Assembly (NCBI GenBank): GCA_030220185.1
Contig: JASPKZ010004956.1
Coordinates: 250,501 to 314,500, forward strand
From: Diploptera punctata
Lineage: Eukaryota > Arthropoda > Insecta > Blattodea > Blaberidae
Reading direction: 5' to 3'
DNA: 64,000 nt
Below are positions 34,395 through 45,960 of this stretch, one piece after another (within the stretch, counting starts at the first letter, position 1; the number at the start of each line of letters is the position of its first letter). The notes beneath the pieces were generated by a model. That model saw only the letters and a program-made list of their open reading frames with translations. It had not been told where the DNA came from and searched no databases. A program made the translations under genes and the position numbers.

Positions 34395-34560
34395 CAGCCG
34401 GTTCCGATGGACTAGTAGTTACGCCTTTGGGTCTGAAGTTCACGGTTTCAAACCTGACTGGGGTATATTAATTATTTCAGGGTATAAGCATCCTGTGTAA
34501 AGAGCTCTTCAGAAGAGTATTAATTATGGTACTTAAAATAACTGCGAATCTGAAATAAGA
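34395..34560 (+). mobile_element. tRNA-derived SINE-like element, diverged
   Basis: GATGGACTAGTAGTTACGCC (A-box region) and ACGGTTTCAAACCTGAC (B-box) are spaced as in SINE-B. The body differs. Confidence 0.5.
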
Positions 34561-34779
34561 GGCCTTTGTACAAAATGTAACGGTCATTTACGTAAGCTTT
34601 AAATTGCTACGGTAATGACGAGAATTTATAAAGGGTGTCATTAAACGTTAACATACTCTAATACTTGATCTCTTTAATACTTCTGAAGAAATGGAATAAG
34701 TCATGTAGTGGAACGGTAATCAATATTATTGACCGTTTATTGCACAATTTATTATTTGTGTATGACTAGAATGTAATAG

Positions 34780-35520
34780 GATAAGATAAAGAAGATATAG
34801 AATATATGATTAGGAAATTAGTAGAAGCACTTGAAGTAAGGGGACTAAAAGTAAATTATATTAAAACAGACTATATAGTAATCGGAGGAAATTCAGAATA
34901 CCTGTAAATATACAATATGGTAATTAATTGTGTAGAAGAATTTAAATATCTTAATTCCATAATAAATAAATCTGGTAGGCCTACTTGTGAAAAATATATT
35001 ATTAACAGAGCAAATTGTGTAAAGGAAGGCGATTAGATCCCTGAATAGCCTCTTATGGAATAGAAATCTGACCAGAAAAAATAGATTATACAAACAATAT
35101 TAGAAAGTATATTTACATATGGGTCAGAAAGCTGGACAATAAACGAAAGGATGCAGGAAATAGTCTTGGCGGCAGTAATAGTTGCATTACGGAAAAGTAT
35201 GAGAATATCCAGGTTACAACATACTAGAAATACATATATTAGAAAGAAATGGAGGCACAAGAGACTGTTATCAATAGGATAATGAAGAGAACTTTACAGT
35301 TGTATGGACATGTACAACGGATGTCGGAAAAACAGTGACCTAAACTGATGTTAGATTGGATAGTACGAGGCAGAAGAACATGATATGAGGGAATATGTGA
35401 TTCATGATGAAGAGGAGTATGGAAGAAGGATAATGGGAAGATAGGAATATCTGGGAACAGGAATTAAGGGCGAACTGCTGTAAAGTGGAAAGCCTGTATT
35501 AAGTTATAAGTAAGTAATAT
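34780..35520 (+). pseudogene. Diverged LINE reverse transcriptase C-terminal fragment
   Basis: Broken plus-strand frames read IEYMIRKLVEALEVRGLKVN, KTDYIVIGG, EFKYLNSIINKSG and YGSESWTINERMQEI, the usual order after the YADD box in R1/RTE-type LINEs. Not close to LINE-A or LINE-C. Many stops. Confidence 0.6.
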
Positions 35521-35789
35521 TTCTGGCTAATTTTATCAACAGATATTAGAGCTATGCGGACTTAGAGGATGATTCAGAATTCCTATTTTGGACATTGTAT
35601 GGGATATTTAGTGGGATTAGAAATATATAACGTATATTGTTTTGTATTAGACTGCTTGTATATGTAAGTATGACATCTCTGTATATTTAAATTGTATTAT
35701 TAAAACATACAAATACAATTAAATAATTAGGCCTACCATGACAATTAAAACTCATATAGGCTAAATGAAGACATCTTAGAAGAAATATA
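35521..35789. other. Unrecognised stretch
   Basis: Nothing recognised. Confidence 0.35.
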
Positions 35790-36015
35790 CATGGAACCTT
35801 TAGAAAACAAAATTTCTATTTTTAATTAAAGATGGATTCAACATGATCATCGAATGGAGGATCGTGGGATATCCAAACAAATGTTAAGCTATCAATTTAC
35901 AGGAAGAAGACCATGACGTCACTCAAAATTCTTTTGGATGGTGTTTCTATTCAGGTCGAAACAGGTCAACAAATGACCTAAATTCGTGAATGGACTATAA
36001 TTATGATGATGATAA
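35790..36015 (+). mobile_element. LINE-C-type 3' tail
   Basis: Matches by eye the complement of 50640-50860 (MEPLENKIS, ILLDGVS with small changes) and ends in the same GTCAACAAATGACCTAAATTCGTGAATG block with an ATGATGATGAT tail. Confidence 0.65.
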
Positions 36016-36090
36016 ATTAAAATGGATATTTTGACGAGTCAGCGAGATATTCAGGATAAAAAATAGAAACAGTGTACCATACGTAATATA

Positions 36091-36392
36091 CATCCATAGT
36101 AATTCTGCCCGAGGGCAGGTCTTTCACAGCAATCATAGCATTTTCAAACTATGCTTTGCAGCTTTACTAGGGAATTGTAGGTGTAGTAGCTTCCCGTTGC
36201 TTTCCACACCGGTGAAGGATGGTGATGATGATGATAATGATAAGGATGATGACGGCCTTATGATTTCGGGGACCGTTTGGGCTTTAAAGGTTTCTTGACA
36301 TTTGTCTTACAGAAAAACTCACCCTACTGGGGATCGAACCCGGGCCCGCTGCGTGACAAGACAACACGCTACCTCGAGACCACAGCGGTGGA
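36091..36392 (-). mobile_element. SINE-A copy 5, near full length
   Basis: Reverse orientation. It carries the tail CATCCATAGTAATTCTGCCC, a (GAT)n tract, and the tRNA-like head with GGGGATCGAACCCGGGCCC, ending CACAGCGGTGGA. A small deletion removes part of the TTTTTCTGGGTGAGG segment. Confidence 0.85.
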
Positions 36393-37739
36393 CATATATA
36401 TTAATTCGGAATTAGTTTGTATCACATAAGCAATTGAATTCGTATGGACACATAAAAATTCAAGAAGAAAGAGAGCTTAGAAGGGTTTTGTTATGGTGAC
36501 CGCCTTGGAGAAGAGTGATTAGATCTTACAATTATTCAAAGGTCCAAGAGATAGGAACAGGAATGATTCATAGAGTGTTAGGCGATATGGAATAGATGGA
36601 TAGAGACAAGTGGATGGGAAATGCACAGAAATAAAGATGTGTAAATATTGGAAATCTGCATAGATATAAAAATAAACCATTTGAAATCTGAGTGATGTTA
36701 TCTTAATTTCATGGAAGCGGGTTCCTCATTTTATGACCAAATGAAAAAATAACACCATGAAAATAAAACAAGTAACAGGCCTATTAACATGGAATGTAAC
36801 ATTTTCCATTACAGCGATCTTTGAAGTCTAATAAAAGCTTATGCCGCGAAAGAATTTAATAAAGGGGGAGTTGAAAGTTGGAAATATTATTGCTAGACAT
36901 AGAACGTATTAATGATTTTAGCCCGAGAACTCAAATTGAACAGGACGTTTACAAAATTATGCAAAAGTCTTAAAAATAAAATAAGTGGTTGCATTAGTTT
37001 GATGATATTTCTGTAATTAATGGGAATGCCCCAATAGTCATAGTGTGGTCCCCACACACACAAAAATATACAACTAGAAGCATTAAAAAGTATTGTAAAT
37101 AATAAGTCTGTAGAAGTTTCGCAAAAATATTGCTTATTGGAGGACTGACAAATATCATTAGACATAGCTATTTTTCATATAGGAAAAAAATGCGAAACAA
37201 CAGACTGCTTCCCGAATATGACGCAATCAAACATTCCAAAGCCTTCATAATACGGGGGAGTATACTCACGTTAAATTCAAACAACTCGCCAAGGGGCCAT
37301 GTCATTTGTCACGAGGCCCGGAGTTATACAAAGTAGTGGGGAAGTTTATGCCACAGTGATATACATAATTTAATTAAAATTAAAAAAAGAAACCGAGTTT
37401 ATTGTTGCAGTACGTGAATAATTAACAACAGCCAAAAAGTTACGGAAAAAATTGACCATTTTCCATTGAGGTGAAACTCCTAATTACGAATATGACAATT
37501 ATAGTGTTGGCAGTGGTCCGGTTTTTAAATTATCAGCTTATTTAGTGTTACTTCGTATGCTGTGAATATTGTAGTCTTTGTAAAGATCACAGAAATACCC
37601 TTAGTGGACGGGAGACAGTGCCAGTTTTATAATAAAGATAAGGTTTACTTTAAAATGTCGGTGTTTATCCCAATACACTGTGAAATCTGTTGAAGTGGAA
37701 TTTCGTGAGTGAACAATGGTTTGTGCCTTGGTGTGTACG

Positions 37740-37783
<44 letters not shown>

Positions 37784-37883
37784 ACTTTGGCATGTAGAAC
37801 ACATGTGTGGTATGTCTATATTTTCTCAGTTACATTTTTAAAAGTATGGGCAGATTTAAGATTTCAATGTAATAAAAGTTACA
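36393..37883. other. Unrecognised stretch with an (AT)n(GT)n microsatellite
   Basis: (AT)n at 37740-37774 then GTGTGTGT. Short frames elsewhere have no recognisable similarity. Confidence 0.4.
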
Positions 37884-38852
37884 ATGCCACGAAATTGCGT
37901 GAATAGTCTACATAACTTATGTTATATTTGTGGAAAAGTGACGTTTGCATTGCAAAAGCGACATATAACTTCATTTATTAAGAAAGCGTGTCATCTTTGG
38001 TTCAGGGGCGAAATAGGGATCATGACAAATATTATGCTTCACATAATTGCTGCAATGGCTGTTCTGCAAATCTTAGTGATTGGTTCAAAGGAATGAAAAA
38101 AAAAAATTGCCCTTTGCCATCCCCATGATTTGAAGAGAACAAACTATTCATGTAAGTGATTGTTATTTCTACATGGACCCATCAGTTAAGTTTACTTAAA
38201 AGAAGAAGAAACGACGTCAGCCGTGAATTATCCCAATACACCTTCAGCTATTTGTCCGGGGTCACACTGTAAAGAGCTTCCTATTCCTCTACCACCAGAC
38301 TCCGATAATATTGATTCAGATGATGAACCGAAATCTAGCACTTTTTTTGAAGAAATGCCCAGATAATCCACATCCCTTAACTTCAGTCCTGAAATACCGA
38401 CTCAGTCACACAGAATGGCACATGAGGAATTAATGTCCGAGACTTAGAACTCTCAAAGGCCAAAGCAAAGCTCGTTGTTTCGCGACTTCGACGGTTCAAG
38501 TATCTCGGCAATAATGTAAAGGTATCTGCATATAGCACACGCCAGAAGCAACTTGAAAAATTAAAAAAAAAATCTATTCTGCGAAAATATACAGGTCTAA
38601 TGTCTGCTATAAACATCCAACACAGACCGCAAGAATGGAGATTATTTTTAGAGTCATCAAAGTTGAGTCTTAAGACATTATTACTGAATAGTGGAAGTAC
38701 TTTGCCTTCTGTTCCAGTGGACTATGCATTACATATTAAGGAGACATATCAAAGTATGAGAGATCTGCTAAATTACATAAATTACGACTTGTTTAGATGG
38801 TTGCCATCATACTGGGCCTACAAAAAGGGTATATGAACAAGGGAAGTATTTA
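37884..38852 (+). pseudogene. Uncharacterised arthropod repeat-encoded protein, N-terminal half
   Basis: Starts MPRNCVNSLHNLCYICGKVT (37884), with a CxxC pair. Broken frames continue with PFAIPMIWRE and DCYFYMDPS, TQSHRMAHEEL, then an open frame (38600-38836) reading QEWRLFLESSKLSLKTLLLN, LPSVPVDYALHIKETYQSMR and LNYINYD. In another frame ILGLQKGY follows just before the transposon at 38853. I recall a family of hypothetical proteins in arthropods with exactly this order; its function is unknown to me. The C-terminal half is at 41880-42572. Multiple frameshifts: pseudogene. Confidence 0.65.
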
Positions 38853-39162
38853 TGTTGGACCAGTTGGATTGTAACAATAATTGGATATGTTAATTTATTG
38901 ACATTAAATATGATGATGTTATTCATTTTGCTGCAAATTTAATAAAACTCGTGTTATTTGTCATTAAATTTCAATCGCGTCATTGACCAGTTCGTAACGG
39001 CACGGTTGCTCATTGCAGCTGGTTTCAAGCACACGTGCAGCTACCGGGGCGAGGAAGGTAAATATTAGTTTCCCTCCTTGTTAACTTCAATAACAATTTA
39101 GATTACTTTATACAGATAGCAGAGCACTGTATACTTTTTTGTTACTTGTAATTCAGAATCGG

Positions 39163-41140
39163 TTATAATTTCGTGTACTTGAGTAACGAAAACAAACTAT
39201 CATTTACATAACATGAGTTGTGATAATGAGGATCTTCCATGAAATGGTTGTAACAAAGTTTTAGCCAACACCATGAGCATCTGATTATGGCAATCCTGGA
39301 GCAGTTATATGTGTCAATTTCACTAATACAAATGTCAAATGCATTTTCAATCACATTTGTCAATCGCGTTACACTTTGGTCCACATTATAGCCAGACGTT
39401 TTCCAAGCATAAATACGCATATATTTGTAAATTTCTGCCGACAATTGATTATATACAAGGGAATGCAGTTTTATAATAAATAATATATCCGACAATTTCA
39501 CGTCCCCATCTGGTTTTAGAAGCAGATATTCTTCAAGTCGTCACACATATATCTTATATTGACAGAAAAAAATAAACATCATGTGGTTGTATGTAGGCGT
39601 ATCTGGTGCCTCGTGCAGTAATAATTTTGAGCCTTACATTTTTATCGGGTAAACAGTCCTGTAGCAATTGTTCATCCTTATGCCCGGACCACGAATCGCA
39701 TATTAAAAGTAAAACCATTTCAATGTTTCGACTAAACACTTGTTTCAATAATGTTTTCAAATGCTCATTTGTAATTTTTTCACTGGCACTACAGTTGACA
39801 TACACATTTGGAGGTTTATCCTGTTCTATCTTCTTCTGAATTATGACCGCCAATTTGTTTCCAGTAGGTTCTTGAAAACAGAGGTATAACCTCTTCCCAA
39901 GTTGCCCAAACATTGAAATAAGAATGTGTAGTTCCATATAGGTTTTGAACGGTAGCAACAGTGAGCTTTTCGCCTTTGACTGCCAGTGTTCTGTTTCCTG
40001 TCATTTTATAGTTAAATTGACTTTGGTCACAGTTCCACACATTCCTTGTAGGTATGAAGTTTTCTTAATTATCTGATTAACGTCTCTTACAAACTGCTGA
40101 TTTGCATTTTAGATAGTTTGAGTTTCGTTTTCAATACCCTTGACGATGAAAAATTTGGTAATTTTTCTTAAAAAAATATTGTTTCCTTTTTTGAAATTTG
40201 AAATGAATGTCTTTGAATCTTTAAATTCTTTCAAACCCAATTTCTTCGCTTGAAAAACAGCCGACGTTTGTAAATGTCAATAGTGCACTGTCAATCCCCG
40301 ATCTCGAGAATCTCGAAACTTATTAAGGGTGTGGTCTTTAATTTGGGCGATTTTGTAGGGGCCCTGTTTTTTTATTGTGAAGCTAGATAATGTGTTTTAA
40401 TTTCAATTTTTAATTGTATTATATTCAAAATCGGCCGTGGTGGACTAGTGGTTATGCTCCTTGCCTCTGGTCCCGAGGGTCGCGGGTTTAAACCCGGCCG
40501 AGGTCGATGGATTTTTTAGGATGGAAAAATCCAAGGAGCAATCCTCCGAGAGGGACTTTAAGCCGTGGGTCCCGAATCTGAAGATTTTCATGCTCGTAAA
40601 AGATCCTTAAGCCTGGATGTAAAGGCCTCTAAGCAAAATTCACCGAATTTTCCCGTCCTAATACTACCTTGGTTTCCTAGATGTCAGTATGAGGCGGAAC
40701 GCTGACCACGGACCATTCAAATGACATCTATACAAAAACAAGTTTAACTAAATTAGTATGGTTCAAATTCATCCCTGTAAGGGGAGAGCGCCTAAATCTC
40801 TTATAAGGGAAACATGGGCTTACAAGAAACAAGAAAGGTTATATTCAAAACTGTTCTCACATTTCGGGTATTAATCAATGGTGGCATTTTTTTATTGTTT
40901 GTGAATGGAACTTCGGGACAGATTTCCCCGACATCCTATATTCATAAATGTTTTTCAAAGTTTCTTCAGAATCGGCAGAGAGTACGTTAGGACTTCAGAT
41001 TTATTAACAGGAGACGGCTCAAAGCTACTTTAACTGTTACTTTCCTCACTGGATTCGTTGGCAATTTCAAAGTCTTCAGAACATCTGGCCTGTGTGAGCT
41101 TGTGACTGCAAGTAGCTAGTCTTCGAAGTATAAAGTATTT
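39163..41140 (-). pseudogene. DDE_1-type (pogo/Tigger-like) transposase, broken
   Basis: Read from the 5' end on the minus strand: an acidic lead with CSEDFEIANESSEESNS (about 41090-41030), LKNIYEYRMSGKSVPKFHSQ (about 40950-40890), the SINE, then a helical stretch. NVWNCDQSQFNYKMTGNRTLAVKGEK (40045-39975, split here for length) carries the first Asp. CFQEPTGNKL, PNVYVNCSASEKITNEH and LLLICDSWSGHKDEQLLQDC carry the second Asp, and YIQPHDVYFF the third. A C-terminal tail follows with LHSLVYNQLSAEIYKYM, IIRCSWCWLKLCYNHF and HYHNSC, a Cys/His cluster probably binding zinc. The D-D-D residues are still present but frameshifts and a SINE break the gene. Confidence 0.75.
40431..40838 (+). mobile_element. 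SINE-B, full length, with 12-bp target duplication
   Basis: The tRNA-like head GGTGGACTAGTGGTTATGCTCC (split: A-box at about 40440) and B-box GGGTTTAAACCCGG (about 40486-40499) are followed by a 330-base body. Flanked by TTATATTCAAAA at 40419-40430 and 40839-40850, an exact duplication. It sits inside the transposase gene on the opposite strand. Confidence 0.9.
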
Positions 41141-41879
41141 TCACTAACGTCTTCTAACCCATTCCAATAGTTTTGTCTATAAGTTCTGCCAGATAATACG
41201 CAAACTCATCCAATCCAGGTTCTTCGTGTTTTTCAAAGTTTCCCTGACCTATAGATTCTAACTTAGTTAAGACGTAAATTTGATTTATTATGTCCATTTT
41301 AATCTTTCGATGAAGCATTTTATGGACCTGCAAGACTATTACCTGTAAATGTACACATTTACATGTAAATATACTGTTAATTCCCAAAACAAAGTATTAT
41401 TTTCACCACAAATATGCGGATCAATATATATATATATAAACAAATGCTCTATTATACATTTTTATTTTTAAATACAAACAATTCATATATATATTGTACG
41501 AATACTCGACTGCGGGAGTGAAAAAAAAAAAAAACTTTCACACTCCGGTGCGCTGATCTTCAAGTAAACGTGCCGCTCCATTGCAATATTTATTACGTTA
41601 GTTCATATATCTCTCCCTGTCCCTTTTTGTTCTTCCCTCGTTTAACACACTATTATTTTCTATTTTTATTTCTTTATTTTATTTTCTTCCATGTATCTTA
41701 CTTATTTATTCTGTCATGTACCGATGTTAAGCCTTTATTAATTTTTTTTCTTCTTCTTATGTCCTATTAAATATTATGCACACTACTGAATTTGCAGTGA
41801 AATGACTAATATCACTGTTTTCAGTATTCTTCAGTCAACATATACTCCAATTTTTGTTACAATCCAACATGTCCAACAT

Positions 41880-42572
41880 ATGTACTTCCATTGTAAGCAT
41901 AGCTGTTTCTTGTGCGAATGGGACTGCCGGGCTAAATCTTTAAGGAGAAAGGCTAGTCTCGTAGAAAAATCATGATACTAGGAACGAATAATGTAATGGA
42001 GCAGCCATTGATTGAATCTAGCAATATTATACTTCCTCCGCTACACATCAAATTAAGCCTCATTAAAAACTTTGTAAAGGCACTGGGACATGATGGGAGT
42101 GCATTTATGTACTTCCTCACAAACTTTCCAAGACTAAACACAGCTAAAATTAAGGATGGTATTTTTGTTGGTCCCCAGATCAGAGAACTCTTCAAGGGTA
42201 AGCACTTTTCGGAACTTTTGAAAAGAAAAGAAAAACATGCATGGGAATCATTCAGAGCAGTTACCTTAAATTTGTTGGGGAACCATCGAGTCCCAAACTA
42301 CAGACAATGTTTGGACAACATGTTACTAGCTAATCGTGAAATGGGGTGCAGTATGTCAAAAATCCATTTTCTGCACTCCCATTTGGAATTTTTCCTGGAA
42401 AACGTGGTGCAGTTTCTGAGTTTCTGATGTACATGGACAACATGTTCACCAGACGATCTCATCATTTGAATGACAATACCAAGGCAAATGGAATACATAT
42501 ATGCTAGCTGATAATTGTTGGTTAGTGGTGAGAGATGCGACCGACGTCCATTACAGCAGAGAAGCTAAATGA
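41880..42572 (+). pseudogene. Uncharacterised arthropod repeat-encoded protein, C-terminal half
   Basis: Continues the protein of 37884-38852. CFLCEWDCRAKSLRRKASLV (about 41898-41957) is followed by an open frame (41972-42427) with PLIESSNIILPPLHIKLSLI, KNFVKALGHDG, PQIRELFKGKHFSEL, ESFRAVTLNLLGNHRVPNY and MGCSMSKIHFLHSHLEFF. Frameshifted SDEHGERF-like remains come next, and finally ADNCWLVVRDATDVHYSREA before a stop at 42570. The conserved HSHLxFF and ADxCW blocks are kept. Same family as above, function unknown. Confidence 0.7.
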
Positions 42573-43234
42573 AACGCTCTTTACTGAGGTAAGGCAGTCT
42601 TGATATTACCAGAATTAAGGGGAGAAAATTTGTTACTCAAATAGAGTTTTCAACATTACTAAAAACTAGACCGCTCCTGACAATTTCATTGTCATTTTCG
42701 TGTTTAGCATGAAAAAGATACATTAAAATCTGGTTATTTTAATTCCGTATCTGACAAAAGTTAAAATTTGTTCTCCAGTGAACCAGAGAGAAATACATAT
42801 GTTGATGTTTGCTAAAAAATATGAGATGCCTTTAAAATGAAGTGAGAAGTTGAGCTCAAAGTAAACTAATAGTACCTTAATTGAACAATGTGAAATATGT
42901 ATTAGAGGCATTGCTAAGACAGTGTAGCCAACTTATCGCAAATACCTGCTAACGAACAAGTGAGCATAAACTAACCTGGTGTACACAAACTCGCCTTTTT
43001 TCTCACCCTAACTTGCCCACACTAATACTAACTTGCCCATTTTCTCACCATAACTTACCCACTAATGTAGGTGTACTGGGATATAATCCTCTTATATGTG
43101 AGTAAAACATATTGCCAACAATTGACTCTAGCGGGAACATATATCATATTGGCAAACATGACGCTAGCAGTAACTTGTTCTCCGAGTAATCACAGGTGGC
43201 ACGTTGGCATAGAATGTAGTATTTTGTGTAGTTT
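42573..43234. other. Unrecognised stretch
   Basis: A short imperfect tandem run of ACTTGCCCA-type units lies at 43006-43062. Nothing else recognised. Confidence 0.4.
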
Positions 43235-44183
43235 GTCGGCCGCGATAATCTACTTGATATGTTCCTTGCCTCTAGTTCCGAGGATAGCGAGATCAAACTG
43301 GTCGATGATTTTTTAAGGATGGAAAAATCCAAGGGACAAGTCCTCCTGGAGGGACTTTAAGCCTTGGGTCCCGAGTCTGAAGATTGTAGGCTGGTAAAAG
43401 AACCATAAGCATGAATAAAAATGCCTGTGTTCAAAATTTACTGAAAGTTCCCATCCTAGTAGTACTTTGGTTTCCTAGATATCACTATGAGGCGCATCGC
43501 TGACCCCGGGCCACTCAATGGTATCTACATCTATACGAAATAAAGTTACTAAATTAGTATGGTTGAATTTCACTTATGTAAGGGAGACGCCTATGCATTG
43601 CAGAGACTTTTGATGTCACAACTCCTTTCAAAAAACGTTAAACTGAAAATATATAAAACTATTATTCTACCAGTTATATTATATGGGTGCGAAACATGGA
43701 CTCTTACTTTAAGGGAGGAAAGGAGATTACGAGTATCTGAGCATAAAGTTCTTAGGAACATTTTTGGACCAAAGAGAGATAAACAGACAGGTGAAAGGAG
43801 AAGACTACATAACAATGAACTACATGGTCTTCATAGGAAGCCAGATATAATAAGAACAGTTAAGTCTCGTAGACTGCGATGGGCAGGACATTGTTGCAGG
43901 TATGGGGAATGAAAGACGTGCATGGAAACTTCTTGTAGGAAAGCCAGAAGGAAAGCTCCCAGTTGGTAGACCAAGAATGAGGTGGGAGAACAACATTAAC
44001 TATGATTTGGGGGAAGTAGATTATACAGGGAATGATTGGAAGGCATTAGCTCAGGATAGGGATGTATGGAGAGCTTATGTCCGCGCGGCCATGAACCTAC
44101 GGGTTCGATAGTGCAAGTGAGTAAGTAAGTAAGGGAGAAGCCTAAATTCTGACTGAGAGACACCATGATACTACTACTACTAC
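43235..44183 (+). mobile_element. SINE-B copy 2, split by a LINE-A insertion
   Basis: 43235-43593 aligns with 40431-40790 (GATGGAAAAATCCAAGG, GGGACTTTAAGCC, GGTTTCCTAGAT, AAATTAGTATGGTT). The sequence resumes after the LINE at 44129 with GTAAGGGAGAAGCCTAAATT and ends in (TAC)n at about 44170-44183. The tRNA-like head is more decayed than in copy 1. Confidence 0.8.
43594..44128 (+). pseudogene. LINE-A 3' end, 5'-truncated, with 16-nt target duplication
   Basis: Two overlapping frames give SQLLSKNVKLKIYKTIILPV, ILYGCETWTLTLREERRLRV, GPKRDKQTGERRRLHNNELH, RTVKSRRLRWAGH, then MGNERRAWKLLVGKPEGKLP, VGRPRMRWENNINYDLGEVD and WRAYVRAAMNLRVR with a stop. One frameshift lies near 43895. The 3' terminus is followed by AGTGAGTAAGTAAGT. 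Flanked by GTAAGGGAGACGCCTA (43578-43593) and GTAAGGGAGAAGCCTA (44129-44144). Confidence 0.9.
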
Positions 44184-45714
44184 TAGAATAACATTGGTAT
44201 ACATATATTGACGTATCTGATTATTATTATATTGTTCTTATAGCATTTTATTTTGTTAGAGTAATAAATTAGTAATAAATTTAATAATGTTTACGCATAA
44301 TGAATTACGTTCCATTTGTGGTTTGATACTGTTTACAATTAACCGGTCGCTCAGTTTATAATAACAGACAAATACATTGTTTCGATTGTAGCGCTCTCTA
44401 CTTAGATCAAAAACGAAGTTCCCCATAACAGATTATATATTTTAAGTCGTTTGAATTAGGATATAGGTCCTAAATAACATAAATTTAATCAGTCAACTCT
44501 TCTGTTTTGAGTTTTGAATCGCCAGTGAACCTACATATTATGGAGTAAGCGTCTCGAACAGGCCCGTTAATAAGTGCACTTTAGGAGTGAATCTTATTCA
44601 ACTCTGCGTCGGATAGGCAGATAAGGTAAGACACTTTTATTAATTAGTCAGTTCTGTTGTTTCATTTGGAGTTCACCTGTATGCGGGTAGGAGGATAACC
44701 GCTTTTTCACACCTAGTGAGCACATTTTGTCTCAAATATGTATTGTGTATAGTAAGCGATTATAATAACGACGCAATGAATAAAACGACAAAACACTATG
44801 GTTTATGCTTCATTTAACTACTATGTCTCTAGGGTTTCCAAGAATATATATATACATACATTTGAGTCACTTTGGATAACACTCTCCAAATATTGGTGTA
44901 TGAAATATTGTCAGGAGCGTTGTTTCAATATTTAGTCAGAATTCAGTCTCTGCAATCATTAATGGATTACCGGAAGAAAGTCTAAACGACGACCGCGGGG
45001 TTTCAGTATTTTTATTGTTTCCATAAAAACTGTAAGAAATTGAAAATCCGCGAATGTGGTGTTTGCTACCTTTCAGCTGTCCAATGTAACGTGTTTGATT
45101 TAGGCTTACTTAGCAGGTAGGGTACGTAAAGAGTATTTCCAAAGACAACAATAATAAAAAAAATACTCCACGATACTTTTATAAGGAATGGAACATTTTC
45201 TTCGGCAAACAGAGGCAAAAAGGAAAGTATATATACTATGTAGCAGGAGATACAAAGTATTATGTTGACAATGTCTTATATCGCAGTATTTGATCTAGCA
45301 AAGGGTGAAGCAGTTTGTAATTATTCTTATGTTGTGAGTCTTGCTTTGTTAAAAAAACCCATATTAGTATATAATTTAACTGTTAGTCTTAATTACTTTC
45401 TTGAGTATGATGAATTCATTTCTTGCGTTGATGTTACTTGTCGAAGAGAGAAAATCGAATAAACGTTTTAGTGCACTTAATTAGTTATTATAGAGAGTGC
45501 CACGGTTTAAGGCATGAAGGCGGGTTATGTTGAAACAGTTTATTCAGGAGAGAACCACTTTAATTGATTTCTTGCACTTGTTGCATAGCATTTCGAGTAT
45601 GAAAGAAGGAAATATGTATAATTTGATATTAATTTGTTTAAAGTGAAATAAAAATTATTTAAAAATGTGGAATGCATTATATTTATCTTATGCATCAGAT
45701 TGTACGAGGTTGTC
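44184..45714. other. Unrecognised stretch
   Basis: Only short frames. I see no repeat or motif that I can name. A 66-codon frame at 45262-45462 is unsupported. Confidence 0.4.
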
Positions 45715-45960
45715 TCAGTATATTCGTGGATAGCGCGAGCGTCTACTGAGATCCGAAGTTCGAATTCAGACTGTTCCAGAAGGGTATTAGTGATGGTTAT
45801 ACCAAGATTATTGAGTTTTCTCGGGGTTCTCCCGTTTTCCTAATTTCTTCCACTAACACTCTACTCTTCCTTCTCTTCCCTTCATGTCATTTAATTTCTC
45901 ATTCATTATATTCATATAATCCTTCACCTCTTCCGTGTTAAAAATATAGTTTGGTTGGCA
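45715..45960 (+). mobile_element. Possible tRNA-derived SINE, diverged
   Basis: GTGGATAGCGCGAGCGTCTACTGAGATCCGA (split: A-box-like TGGATAGCGC at about 45730) and GAAGTTCGAATTCAGAC (B-box-like, about 45753) precede a pyrimidine-rich body. Single copy here. Confidence 0.4.

Larger units (their letters stand above)
38853..41877 (-). mobile_element. 3-kb pogo/Tigger-like DNA transposon with TA duplication, containing a SINE
   Basis: Ends TGTTGGACCAGTTGGATTG (38853) and, on the complement at 41877, TGTTGGACATGTTGGATTG. The match continues through TAACAATAATTGG for about 35-45 bases. It is flanked by TA at 38851-38852 and 41878-41879, as expected for the Tc1/mariner/pogo superfamily. It holds a DDE transposase on the minus strand and a SINE at 40431-40838. 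It separates two halves of one coding repeat. Confidence 0.8.

Noticed and set aside
37601..37906. Frames containing runs of Ile-Tyr
   Set aside because: They are translations of the (AT)n microsatellite.
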